This document shows, piece after piece, positions 16,901 to 24,313 of a DNA stretch of 37,775 bases (position 1 is the stretch's first letter; every line of letters starts with the position of its first letter). Under the pieces are notes generated by a model that saw only the letters and a list, made by a program, of their open reading frames with translations, was not told the origin of the DNA and did not search any database. Source of the stretch: a virus. A program made the position numbers and the translations under genes. Location: positions 2,224 through 39,998 of the IMG/VR virus record IMGVR_UViG_3300030333_008186; one strand, 5' to 3'.

Positions 16901-18888
16901 GCGAGTTGCCAGTTTACACTCCAAACTTTAGTGACACAGAAATTAATTCAGCAGCGCCAGGTGTCGTTGAATCGGTATCAGTGACTCAAAGCATTGACTA
17001 TAAAGATAGACACCCAAACATCAGCATCTCACTGACTTGGAATGCTCCACAAAATTCGAGTTATGCGGCTTCTTTTGAGATTTATGTGCTTAATGATGAA
17101 AATCAATATGAATTGGTAGATGTCGTTACAAAAGCGCCGTATCTTTACACGAATTCTACGAGACAAGACCAGGCGGATATTTTCAATAAAAAGATAACTT
17201 TTAAGATTTTACCAGTATCTAACACTGGTAATAAGCTAGACATCAAAAAAATTCAGCCAGTAGAGTTTACTCCGACAAAAGACTTGGCGCCTCCTGCCGC
17301 AGCAGCCAATTTAAAATATGAGGTTATACAAAACACTCTGCGTTTATCCTGGCAGAACCCATCCGATGTCGATTTTGATGGCGCAGAAATCAGAAGAAGC
17401 ACAAAGTTGCAATGGGAAAATGCACAAACAGTTGGTGCGACAAATCATCTACAGTCACAAATCGATGTAGAAGCTGTCGAAGCGTATTATTTAGTTAAAA
17501 CAAAAGACACTAGTGGAAATTACAGCGGCGCGGCTACGCTGTATTTTGAAAAGATAGCTCCGAAAATATCTGGTGTCGATATTTCCGCGCTTAACGGCAC
17601 TTTAAGATTTGACATATCTTACGTGCAAGGATCAGCAGAAATTGTTAAATTTAGAATTTTTGAAAAAGATGGCACTGATGTTTTAGCGCAAAGTGAAAGT
17701 TCAATTTTAGATTTGGTTTATCGGGCAGATGTGGCAGAAGATGGCGTTGATTTTGATGTGGAAATCGAAGACTACATTGGTCAAATTGCGCGAATAACCT
17801 CCGATAAAGTTTTTATTTTTGACGGCCAAGAATACTTTGATTTTGGCTATGTGTTAAATGACCTTGACACCGAATACTTAAGTAACACTGAAGATGCACC
17901 AACATATGCCCCAACAAACGGAACAGCAGTTAAATTTAAAATTAGTAGTGCGTCCGGCAACCACACTACAATCAACAGTGCTGCCGCAATAAGCGATTTA
18001 GAAATGCCATCAAATGTGCCGCATCTTTCATTAGCTTCTGTTGCAAATAGAATTGGCACTGATTCGATAAACGAATGGGCAAACTATGCCATCCCTCAAG
18101 GCGGCTCGATTTTAGATGCAGTAAAAAACTTCAATTTACATCATGTGATAAACACTGAAAACCACACCAGTGTCAGAAGCTTGGGGAACAGTGGGTACAC
18201 TTCCGCGAACAGTTTAGCAAAAAGATGTACTGTTCGTTTTCAATACCGTTTTGGTTTACAATATCCGTACAAACGAATAGCGGAGTTACTGTTAGACATT
18301 AAAGATCCTGTGATTGCGAACACTGGCGGCTTCCCTGCTGATGAAATGCCTTTAATTAAAAAGTACGTGCAGTCATACAGCCGAAGATTTTCTGTTTATG
18401 CGCATCCTATAGGCAACATGACAGTTTACACAGACATGACCAAACACTTAGTCATCAACAATCGTGCGCTAATAAAAGATGCTTTAGTGTTCGACATCGT
18501 CTATGAAGTTTGTAATCGTACACCTGGAGGTACAACAAATGATATAATTCTAGCGTTTGATGATGATTTTTTACGAGTTAGGGCTTTAGTAGGACAAAAC
18601 TCAGGTGAGGCCGATGTCACAGCTACTGGCACTAATGAGGTTGAGTGGTCGGATTATTTTTACGATCCGCTACCAAGCACAACTGGGACTTGGGACATTC
18701 GTCCACAAGTAACAGCTATTGATGTTAACAGGGGGTTTGCGCAAGTGACGACACGAACTGAAAAAAGGTTCCAGGTAGAACTTTATGACGCAACAGGGAC
18801 GCGAACAACCGGCAAAGTTCGTTGGACTAAAAGTGGCATTTTATTGTCAAGGGCTATAGATCCATCATTGGAGACACATCAAAGTTAG
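13912..18888 (+). CDS. Giant tail-tip/host-specificity protein (J-like) with I-like N-terminus
   Basis: A 1658-residue hub protein at the tail tip that likely contacts the host. The first 85 residues resemble the lambda I ubiquitin-like domain. A Gly/Ala-rich hydrophobic stretch (about 90-145) follows, as in gpI-type proteins, so I and J functions appear fused. The central part (about 600-900) carries hub features such as a WIALDILTGD motif and NADGEPKFMCDFVMD. About residues 1010-1230 show two fibronectin type III-like domains. The rest is beta-rich and likely variable. The start overlaps the peptidase by 43 bases after an AAGAGG site. Confidence 0.87.
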   Translation: MAEKNRRLLSPKGLVYKPHIFSQTCQTHAIEPGVTLSEAIQQLDYPRQFEHQLQVYVDNKVVPQALWSKTVVQKNQHIFVAFLPEGGDDEKNPFAFIASVALMVYAPIAGKKLAGFLGVTGSTGVALVTAGFSMVGQAVINSVFPPPAVDFNQLGGRSAPESQNYRSDAARNKLELEAPVISLYGKHRIFPNYAASPFTVMSGDVQYIYMLFDAGYGKVDVSTQKFGQNRLLSAYQELELKIHQEFTAGDTLDFFTKDVFTETFALTVSKDTPRVVTTQLDCDEAQVDLTFGRGLTAFNDSGARSNRKVRIKINYRAVGSSNWAPIQSTKKVTYTNPDVVKAAGRFNAEMIINSFSQNVDTTFLMTASLRSLTNGRTRVQVYYNRYDTHITPDDYLVINNVRYSLINNSTWQGYANGSYWYQTFDVNKPLPRGYQAGTKVTFERAHNLVGNKTTTFSVVSESYAPKKGDAIRVNGSDYEIESVANAGAKVYNITITAPLNFNLEADRSAHNKNHSAAFGSNRTGAYVHYKDVELYDQNTYQIAVDIQRATAQSFTIGFNVRFDSPGQYELQVNRMTDDTTSDRVFDEFAVTQLRSLQYVSPISPEKPRTLIEMKVKVNEQINGLIEDYNFVGERHLQVGDGLGNYTLQATRNPAWIALDILTGDIAPRPLPFSRINHQSFKDFADWCAQENADGEPKFMCDFVMDFSTTVRQLVNQVVAVGRGLLIQVDGVYQIAIDQPKTTPKQMFTPRNINNFSGTRTYPDRKHFIKARFVDGESGYQLRNYKVYDDNYDESNSTTFESMDVFGVTRSRQAYEQTRWTMAQAISRSAEYTFTTDMEYLTCKRGDLVYLQHDVPRAGGLPARITDIINVPSTINNTPNNATHIYRRKFYFDRNMIPQSDGTHSLFVRNDSGDIKQINVTTVEGEPNALETANFWIGLLPSSIATYTDAQIGNLAVYGEPDSVVKECIVKEIMPQSNLAAELVLSDYAPSVFTADSGELPVYTPNFSDTEINSAAPGVVESVSVTQSIDYKDRHPNISISLTWNAPQNSSYAASFEIYVLNDENQYELVDVVTKAPYLYTNSTRQDQADIFNKKITFKILPVSNTGNKLDIKKIQPVEFTPTKDLAPPAAAANLKYEVIQNTLRLSWQNPSDVDFDGAEIRRSTKLQWENAQTVGATNHLQSQIDVEAVEAYYLVKTKDTSGNYSGAATLYFEKIAPKISGVDISALNGTLRFDISYVQGSAEIVKFRIFEKDGTDVLAQSESSILDLVYRADVAEDGVDFDVEIEDYIGQIARITSDKVFIFDGQEYFDFGYVLNDLDTEYLSNTEDAPTYAPTNGTAVKFKISSASGNHTTINSAAAISDLEMPSNVPHLSLASVANRIGTDSINEWANYAIPQGGSILDAVKNFNLHHVINTENHTSVRSLGNSGYTSANSLAKRCTVRFQYRFGLQYPYKRIAELLLDIKDPVIANTGGFPADEMPLIKKYVQSYSRRFSVYAHPIGNMTVYTDMTKHLVINNRALIKDALVFDIVYEVCNRTPGGTTNDIILAFDDDFLRVRALVGQNSGEADVTATGTNEVEWSDYFYDPLPSTTGTWDIRPQVTAIDVNRGFAQVTTRTEKRFQVELYDATGTRTTGKVRWTKSGILLSRAIDPSLETHQS

Positions 18889-18898
18889 AGGAGCAACC

Positions 18899-21439
18899 AT
18901 GGCAGTAGATTTAACCGCACTAAATAATGACTATGATTTACTATTGGCGTTTCCGCTGATCGAAGAAAACATCGTTGCAACTGCAAAATGGTTTGAAGGG
19001 ATTAACCCCATCAACGGAGTCAGCGACGGAGTAAAACGTTGGTCAACATCAGGATATGTTGAGCGCTACCAAGGTAGTACCAGCAGTTTTATACCTTTGG
19101 AGTGGTCAAAAGTCGTTTTTGGCAACAGCTTTGGTATCGTTGATGATGCTGACATTGGGTTGACCATAAGCCTAGACGGCAGTAATCAGACTCTTCTTGA
19201 CGCCGCAAATGGACTGTTGTTAAAAGTGAACGGCACTGATGTAATTAAAGCTTATGCTTCTGGTTTTGCAGGTGTCAACACAGCCAATCCTGCGTACGCT
19301 TGGGACGTCACTGGAGATATTAATTTTACTGGAACATTATACAACAACGGCTCTGCTGTTTCTTTGGTCACTCAAACTTATGTTGACGCAGCAGACACAA
19401 ACTTGCAAAGTCAAATCACTACTCTTGGAACTACAGACACTAGCTTACAAAATCAGATTAATACTCTCGGAACGGCAGATGCTGGTCTGCAAACGCAGAT
19501 TAACACTTTAACCGATCTAACTATTAGGACGACTGCAAACTTTAAAGGTGTTTGGGATAGCGCTGTCACGTATCAAACTAACGAGCAAGTTATCTACAAT
19601 AGCATACGCTACTATAGTTTGAGCAACAGCAACACCAATAACAATCCTGCAACTGAAACAACATCATGGGCAGTTTTTGTTGAGAATGTTGGCGCTGCGC
19701 AATCTTGGGCTACTGCAAGAACAATTTCTCTTGGTGGAGATCTGACTGGGAATGTTTCTATCGACGGAACTCAAGACGTCACGCTTGAAGCGACGCTAGA
19801 CTCCAGCGGTATTAATTTAGGCACAAACACTTCTGGTAACTATGTCGAAAGCATAGCCACTACAACTCCGATTATCGGCAGCGCTTCCGGCGAAGGAGCG
19901 ACTGCGACAATAGAATTAGCAGATAATTATGGCGACACAAAAAATCCATACGGCAACAAAAATAAAAATTTAGTTTTAGCCACTCATGCAACGGACGATA
20001 ATAATCCTCCAGCTTTTCGAGCGTTAGTGGCGGCTGATATTCCAAACATTCCGGCCAGTAAAGTCACTGGATTGCCAGAGGTAGATCTCAGCAATTATTT
20101 ACCTTTGGCAGGAGGCAATATAACTGGTAGTTTAGGTATTGGAATTTCGACTCCGACGCCTAATAGGTTACTTCAAGTAGTAAGCGATAACGACACAGCA
20201 GGAGCGATCGCGGCTTTTGGTTACTCTGGACACAGTTCTGCTTTTGAAGTTATAAGCAACAATTCTGGATTGGAATGGGGCTTTGGCACATCAAATCACC
20301 GCGACTTAATTTTCGAGACAGATGGCACAAGACGTATGACTATCAGCGGCCAAAATAACACAACCCTTGGTAATGTTGGAATTGGCACGACCGCACCAGC
20401 TTACAAACTGCATGTAAACGGAACATCGTACTTTCAAAATGGATTCCATTTCGATGGTAATGAAGTTTCCCAGACAGAAAAACATTCTGGCGGCGACACT
20501 TGGTACGGTTTATTAAAAGACTCCGGTGGTGGTGCGGCTACCTTTTCCTACCCTACCATGACAACCAAAGCCGGAGCGCACACACTAACGTTCACTGCTC
20601 CAGATGTAACAGTTGACGGTCTGCGATATTATTTAAAATTCTTACATAGTGATTCTGAAGGTGGAATGAGATGGACGATAAATGATGCTGATCAAACACC
20701 TCTCCACTTCAACGACGTCCCAGGTAACCAAGATGATGCCAGTAAAACTTGGAGTACTTTCGACATAACTGAACATGTTGTCACTGGAACCAACACTTTA
20801 TATTTTTGGTCTACTACCACTGATGGAGGGTATCAATATCACACTTGCGTGTTTTCTGCAGTAGGATTAGCACTACCAAATGAGCCTGTTGAATTGCAGC
20901 AACATTTTTTCCAAGGTTTAACGACAGATGGAAATGTTGGCATTGGGACGACAGATCCGGCAGATGTTAATAAACTCGAAGTTCATGGGAATGTGCTGCT
21001 GAACGGTGTGACAGAAAAGTTCGGGGATTATACAACAAATATTGTTGTAGCCCCTGGAGTAGGAGATGCTGTTTCCACCAGAACTTTCAACGCAGGAGAT
21101 AATAAACTTTGGAGAATTTCAAGCAGCACAATTAGCTATAATTGGTATATTAATGTAACTAATTTAGCTTTGTTAATCGGCGAGGCTACAAATTTAACAT
21201 TTGTTGTCGAAACCGCACAAACAGTTACTGGCGGAGTTGGAACCACACATATGCCAACGGGTTTTAGAATTGACAACGTGAGTCAGACAGTAAAGTGGCA
21301 AAATGGGAATTCTCCTGTGCGGCTCTCGGAGTTTGGGACTGTAGGAACAGCGCCAGTAGATGTGTATAGTTATACAGTGTTTCGGACAGGGTCTAGCGAC
21401 TATACAGTTCTGGGGAATCACGTTAGCTTTGATGTCTAA
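18899..21439 (+). CDS. Tail fibre protein with coiled-coil repeats
   Basis: An 846-residue fibre-like protein. The region around 168-203 has three repeats of about 14 residues of the type LQSQITTLGTTDTS, a trimeric coiled-coil signature. DLSNYLPLAGGNITG near 398-412 and two copies of NVGIGTT (about 496 and 681) followed by a KLHVNG or KLEVHG strand are typical of trimeric tail fibre shafts. The C-terminal part is beta-rich; no intramolecular chaperone domain was seen. The GAGGAG site fits the ATG at 18899. It directly follows the hub gene. Confidence 0.85.
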   Translation: MAVDLTALNNDYDLLLAFPLIEENIVATAKWFEGINPINGVSDGVKRWSTSGYVERYQGSTSSFIPLEWSKVVFGNSFGIVDDADIGLTISLDGSNQTLLDAANGLLLKVNGTDVIKAYASGFAGVNTANPAYAWDVTGDINFTGTLYNNGSAVSLVTQTYVDAADTNLQSQITTLGTTDTSLQNQINTLGTADAGLQTQINTLTDLTIRTTANFKGVWDSAVTYQTNEQVIYNSIRYYSLSNSNTNNNPATETTSWAVFVENVGAAQSWATARTISLGGDLTGNVSIDGTQDVTLEATLDSSGINLGTNTSGNYVESIATTTPIIGSASGEGATATIELADNYGDTKNPYGNKNKNLVLATHATDDNNPPAFRALVAADIPNIPASKVTGLPEVDLSNYLPLAGGNITGSLGIGISTPTPNRLLQVVSDNDTAGAIAAFGYSGHSSAFEVISNNSGLEWGFGTSNHRDLIFETDGTRRMTISGQNNTTLGNVGIGTTAPAYKLHVNGTSYFQNGFHFDGNEVSQTEKHSGGDTWYGLLKDSGGGAATFSYPTMTTKAGAHTLTFTAPDVTVDGLRYYLKFLHSDSEGGMRWTINDADQTPLHFNDVPGNQDDASKTWSTFDITEHVVTGTNTLYFWSTTTDGGYQYHTCVFSAVGLALPNEPVELQQHFFQGLTTDGNVGIGTTDPADVNKLEVHGNVLLNGVTEKFGDYTTNIVVAPGVGDAVSTRTFNAGDNKLWRISSSTISYNWYINVTNLALLIGEATNLTFVVETAQTVTGGVGTTHMPTGFRIDNVSQTVKWQNGNSPVRLSEFGTVGTAPVDVYSYTVFRTGSSDYTVLGNHVSFDV

Positions 21440-21450
21440 GGAGCTTTAAT

Positions 21451-22701
21451 ATGCCGCCATTTATTACAGGAGTAAGCGCTCTTAACTTTATGACCCGATT
21501 TTCTGGGGGGTTAGATTTATCTAAATATGAAGACATAGGGGCAGGTATAAGGGCTTTAAATACATCGTCTGGTGGATATACCTATGGGGATTATATTAGA
21601 GCGATAGAGTATATGGGCAATGGCGTCATACTAGCTGGAAGTGCAGGGGCTAATGTCTGTAGAATTTATAAATCGACTGATGGTGGGGCTACTTGGTCGG
21701 TTGCTCACACATTTAATGCGATAAACCATGTGAGTTCGATAACGCGTCTTGGCACTTCAAATGATGTTGTAATCGCCACTACTGGAGGTCACGGCCACGA
21801 TGGTAATGTGTATCGGTCGGGAGATGCTGGCGATTCATGGGTACTTGAGAATAACTGGGGCGGCGGTAGGGCTTCTGGACATGATAACGTGTACAGTTCA
21901 GAATACATTCATAATAATGTATTTCTTCATGGTGGAGGGTATAATGAAGGTGACGGTTCTGTTTGGAGGTCTGCGGATGGCGGTCTAAACTGGACAGATT
22001 TAAGAGGTTCTAATAGCTCTGGAACAACAATGACCGGAAATGTTGGTTGGGACAACAATTCAGTTTTCGATGCGTCAATTTATGGAAGTCAATTTTATTC
22101 TTCCACCGATTCTTGGTGGGTTCTTAATTTAAAATACGTTGGAAATGGTGTAGTTTTAGCTAATAGAAGGCCTGTAAGGCTTGGCTCTACATCAGGTTCT
22201 GGTTCAAATACCGTCCCAGAATTAATAAGATCAACCGACTACGGAATTAATTGGACTAAAGTTACAACACAAACTACAAACTTTTTAAATAGTGGCCAAT
22301 TAGTAACTGAAAATCTGGGTAACGGTAAAGTCATTGGTGTCACTAATGCAGAAGGGTCTACTAATAGCGACAATGCTAATGTATATATATCAAATGATTA
22401 TGGTGAAACTTGGGACGAAACACCTAAATTTACTGTAAACAGAAACCGTGCATACGCTGTAACTCATTTAGGAAACGGCCATGTCGTGTTTTTAGCCTAT
22501 CACTGGACTGGAAGCGCGTATTTAGCTAACGGTGGAGAAGTATACGAATCTCTTAACTATGGTGAAACTTGGAATTCGACTCCAGTATTTGACCCAGGGG
22601 TGTTGTTTCTGCTATCTGCTAAATTTAATCCCGATGACAACGTTTTATATGTTGGAGGATCGCTTGATGACGTCGCACCTGTGTTGTATAAATTAGGATA
22701 A
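21451..22701 (+). CDS. Six-Asp-box beta-propeller protein (sialidase/BNR-like), likely receptor-binding
   Basis: A 416-residue protein with six Asp-box repeats of S-x-D-x-G-x-x-W type at residues 75-82, 123-130, 174-181, 261-268, 314-321 and 367-374, each beginning a propeller blade. Spacing is about 48-53 residues except one 87-residue gap that holds an inserted or degenerate blade. This is the layout of sialidase or glycan-binding propellers. The sialidase catalytic arginine triad could not be assigned, so enzymatic activity is unproven. Position after the tail fibre suggests a receptor-binding tip or a glycan depolymerase. Confidence 0.82.
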   Translation: MPPFITGVSALNFMTRFSGGLDLSKYEDIGAGIRALNTSSGGYTYGDYIRAIEYMGNGVILAGSAGANVCRIYKSTDGGATWSVAHTFNAINHVSSITRLGTSNDVVIATTGGHGHDGNVYRSGDAGDSWVLENNWGGGRASGHDNVYSSEYIHNNVFLHGGGYNEGDGSVWRSADGGLNWTDLRGSNSSGTTMTGNVGWDNNSVFDASIYGSQFYSSTDSWWVLNLKYVGNGVVLANRRPVRLGSTSGSGSNTVPELIRSTDYGINWTKVTTQTTNFLNSGQLVTENLGNGKVIGVTNAEGSTNSDNANVYISNDYGETWDETPKFTVNRNRAYAVTHLGNGHVVFLAYHWTGSAYLANGGEVYESLNYGETWNSTPVFDPGVLFLLSAKFNPDDNVLYVGGSLDDVAPVLYKLG

Positions 22702-22723
22702 TAAAATTTAATTTAAGGGGAAG

Positions 22724-22918
22724 ATGATGGAAAAGACTATTGATGTCGTGCTTACGACCAAAGATGTTGAAGTAATGAATCACATGTTTGATTCGTATTT
22801 GAGAAACAACGGCTTGCAAGCGTACGAAACGTGCAAGTTTTTGCGCGAAAAAGTTGTGGCTGCAGTAGTGGCTCAACTGCCGCCCGAAGCTGATGTTGAA
22901 AATGAAGCTGCAGACTAA
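22724..22918 (+). CDS. Small hypothetical protein (paralogue of the gene at 23321)
   Basis: A 64-residue protein with an AAGGGGAAG site; the second ATG, at 22727, has the better spacing, so the protein may be 63 residues. It has a short strand (IDVVLTT) followed by two helices and an acidic Ala/Glu/Pro tail. Its first 45 residues align loosely in pattern with the protein at 23321-23557: EK, strand, acidic helix, then a helix with a conserved cysteine. Function is unknown. It sits between the propeller gene and a terminator-like hairpin. Confidence 0.65.
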   Translation: MMEKTIDVVLTTKDVEVMNHMFDSYLRNNGLQAYETCKFLREKVVAAVVAQLPPEADVENEAAD

Positions 22919-22932
22919 ATAAAAATTCTCAC

Positions 22933-22973
22933 AAAGTCTGCTTTGGAGTTAACATGAAAAAAGCAGACTTTTT
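22933..22973 (+). terminator. 12-bp perfect hairpin with T run enclosing the GIY-YIG start
   Basis: AAAGTCTGCTTT (22933-22944) and AAAGCAGACTTT (22960-22971) pair perfectly, and the second arm runs into TTTTT (22969-22973). The 15-base loop holds both the GGAG ribosome-binding site and the ATG at 22954. It could be a terminator for the tail operon, a translational switch for the nuclease gene, or both. Confidence 0.7.
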
Positions 22974-23307
22974 AGAAAATTTTAAACTATTAAAACACCG
23001 ACAAGACTGTCGGTGTATTTACTTTCTCTTTAAGGATGAAGAGCTAGTTTATGTTGGGATCACAGACAACATAGATCTTAGAGTCAAGCGGCATAAGCAT
23101 TTAAAAAAAGGTAGCTGGGACAGTTGCTATTATATGTCTCTACCGTTTGACACAAATTCAGAAAGCGGCATATCTAACGCGATCGAAAAAGCGTTGATAA
23201 AACATTTTAAGCCAGTGTTAAATTCAGACTTCAAAGATTCTCGGCTTGATTATGCAGAAGTTTGGTTGCTGCGTCAGATCTTTGGTGACATAAAGATCGA
23301 GTATTAG
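22954..23307 (+). CDS. GIY-YIG family nuclease
   Basis: A 117-residue single-domain protein. CIYFLF followed 10 residues later by YVGIT (about 35-39) forms the GIY-YIG pair. RVKRHKHL then supplies the conserved arginine and histidine, and EKALIKHFKPVLN (about 75-87) the metal-binding glutamate and the final asparagine. It lacks a separate DNA-binding domain, unlike homing endonucleases, so it could be a small nicking nuclease or a reduced homing enzyme. The start codon sits in the loop of a strong hairpin, and a second hairpin lies 41 bases downstream, so translation or transcription is probably controlled. Confidence 0.85.
   Translation: MKKADFLENFKLLKHRQDCRCIYFLFKDEELVYVGITDNIDLRVKRHKHLKKGSWDSCYYMSLPFDTNSESGISNAIEKALIKHFKPVLNSDFKDSRLDYAEVWLLRQIFGDIKIEY
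22995..23016 (+). other. 9-bp hairpin inside the GIY-YIG 5' coding region
   Basis: ACACCGACA (22995-23003) pairs perfectly with TGTCGGTGT (23008-23016) around a four-base AGAC loop. It lies 24 bases after the preceding hairpin and is not followed by a proper T run, so it is more likely an mRNA structure than a terminator. Confidence 0.55.
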
Positions 23308-23314
23308 GTATAGT
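23285..23314 (+). promoter_or_regulatory. Promoter candidate for a leaderless transcript
   Basis: GTGACA (23285-23290, 5 of 6 to the -35 consensus), an 18-base spacer and TATAGT (23309-23314, 5 of 6 to the -10) place the start at about 23321, exactly on the ATG of the next gene. No usable ribosome-binding site precedes that ATG. Confidence 0.5.
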
Positions 23315-23320
23315 AGTGAC

Positions 23321-23557
23321 ATGGAAAAAGACGTATATATTTTACAATTAAATCAGGAAGAATTAGAAGGGCTGCAGTCTGCACTTGATGCGACGGTTAA
23401 AGCACATGGCATTGCAGTCGCAGCTAAGTGTGGGCATCTATTGACTGTCTTGCAGAAAGCAAAGCCAGTCCCTGTTCCCGAACCCGAACCTGAGTTTGAG
23501 ATTGAGCCAGAGTATCAAACGCCGACTCCAATTCACAAAAAGAAGAAGAGGCGCTGA
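23321..23557 (+). CDS. Small hypothetical protein with Pro/Glu-rich tail
   Basis: A 78-residue protein. The first 47 residues form a strand (VYILQLN) and two helices. A proline/glutamate repeat stretch (VPVPEPEPEFEIEPE, about 50-64) and a strongly basic end (KKKKRR) follow. The N-terminal part resembles the 64-residue protein at 22724 in layout. The ATG is preceded by a promoter-like sequence rather than a ribosome-binding site. It overlaps the next gene by one base (TGATG). Function is unknown. Confidence 0.62.
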   Translation: MEKDVYILQLNQEELEGLQSALDATVKAHGIAVAAKCGHLLTVLQKAKPVPVPEPEPEFEIEPEYQTPTPIHKKKKRR

Positions 23558-23949
23558 TGAGTGACAAACCCAACGTTAAGTTTAGCATTAATCTGCCACT
23601 AACCTTGGGTTTTCATTACTGCGAGGATGGATCTCACTACGCAACAATTGAGTGGGACAAACTAAAAGTGCAACAAAATATGCAACCTTATACGCTAAAA
23701 GATCAATCCGAGAAAAAGTTTTTTATTGCAGCAAGCGACGAGCTAGAACTTTTGGTAGGTGTCATAGAAGCACTGATGCAAGAAGACTTGCACACAGTAG
23801 CCGAGCTACTTGCACCTATGACAGATCGTGTGCTAAAAGAAGTGTACGGCACAACCTTGGATGATTACGAGTTGAAGCAGATTAAAGACGAAAAGAAAAA
23901 GTTTGCTGATGTTGACATCGCAGACATTGACGACCAGGACATCAATTGA
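23557..23949 (+). CDS. Hypothetical acidic protein
   Basis: A 130-residue protein. The N-terminal half is beta-like (KFSINLPLTLGFHYCEDGSHYATIEW). The C-terminal half is helical, with a strongly acidic end (DVDIADIDDQDIN). No motif was recognised and no membrane segment is present. It is coupled to both neighbours by TGATG overlaps, so it probably forms a three-gene operon with 23321-23557 and 23949-24131. Confidence 0.65.
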   Translation: MSDKPNVKFSINLPLTLGFHYCEDGSHYATIEWDKLKVQQNMQPYTLKDQSEKKFFIAASDELELLVGVIEALMQEDLHTVAELLAPMTDRVLKEVYGTTLDDYELKQIKDEKKKFADVDIADIDDQDIN

Positions 23950-24131
23950 TGATGATCCAGGTTCAAGAAATCCGCAAGATGCGTGATGAGATTGATCAGT
24001 TAAAAGCACATGTCGAGGTGCTGGCACAAGCATCCATGCAGCGCGAGCAATACGTAAAATATTTGAGCGCAGAATTGGCCGCTGTGAAATCACAAATGAC
24101 TCTCGATTACGATCAAGAATTGTGGAATTAA
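23949..24131 (+). CDS. Short coiled-coil hypothetical protein
   Basis: A 60-residue protein starting at the ATG overlapping the previous stop; a second ATG at 23952 is an alternative. It is almost wholly helical with heptad-like spacing (IRKMRDEIDQLKAHVEVLA), consistent with a small coiled coil. Function is unknown; it ends one base before the palindrome at 24132-24150. Confidence 0.6.
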   Translation: MMIQVQEIRKMRDEIDQLKAHVEVLAQASMQREQYVKYLSAELAAVKSQMTLDYDQELWN

Positions 24132-24150
24132 TGTAACACGTCGTGTTACA
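24132..24150. promoter_or_regulatory. 19-bp palindromic operator candidate
   Basis: TGTAACACG and CGTGTTACA form perfect 9-bp arms around a single central T. The right arm overlaps an extended -10 element (TGTTACAAT, 24144-24152). There is no T run, so a terminator is unlikely. Its place directly upstream of a ribbon-helix-helix gene suggests an autorepressor operator. Confidence 0.6.
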
Positions 24151-24152
24151 AT
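24144..24152 (+). promoter_or_regulatory. Extended -10 promoter for the ribbon-helix-helix gene
   Basis: TGTTACAAT matches TGnTATAAT with one mismatch. Start of transcription is predicted at about 24159-24161, at or next to the ATG at 24161, implying a leaderless mRNA. No ribosome-binding site is visible between promoter and start codon. Confidence 0.52.
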
Positions 24153-24160
24153 CTCGGGCT

Positions 24161-24313
24161 ATGAAACGAGAAAGCCCGAAGACATGTCATATCACACTAA
24201 GAGTGACTCCAGAAGAGAAAAAAATCATCCTCGCCTATTGCGAAAAACACGATTTGACTTATTCTGAACTGTTTGTAAAAAGGGTTTTGGAGGTGGTTCG
24301 TCGTGGGTGTTAA
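24161..24313 (+). CDS. Ribbon-helix-helix DNA-binding protein, probable autorepressor
   Basis: A 50-residue protein. The pattern is that of Arc/MetJ/CopG-type regulators: strand CHITLRVT (about 9-16), helix A PEEKKIILAYCEKH (17-30), turn DLTYSE and helix B LFVKRVLEVVRRG. Such proteins dimerise through the strand and bind palindromic operators. One lies just upstream, overlapping the promoter. An inverted repeat TCGGGCT/AGCCCGA (24154-24160 and 24173-24179) places the ATG in a 12-base loop. The stop overlaps the next gene's GTG start by 11 bases, where GGAGGT inside this gene serves as that gene's ribosome-binding site. Confidence 0.72.
   Translation: MKRESPKTCHITLRVTPEEKKIILAYCEKHDLTYSELFVKRVLEVVRRGC

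Noticed and set aside
24132-24150. Palindrome as a terminator
   Set aside because: No T run follows, and the arm contains an extended -10 instead.
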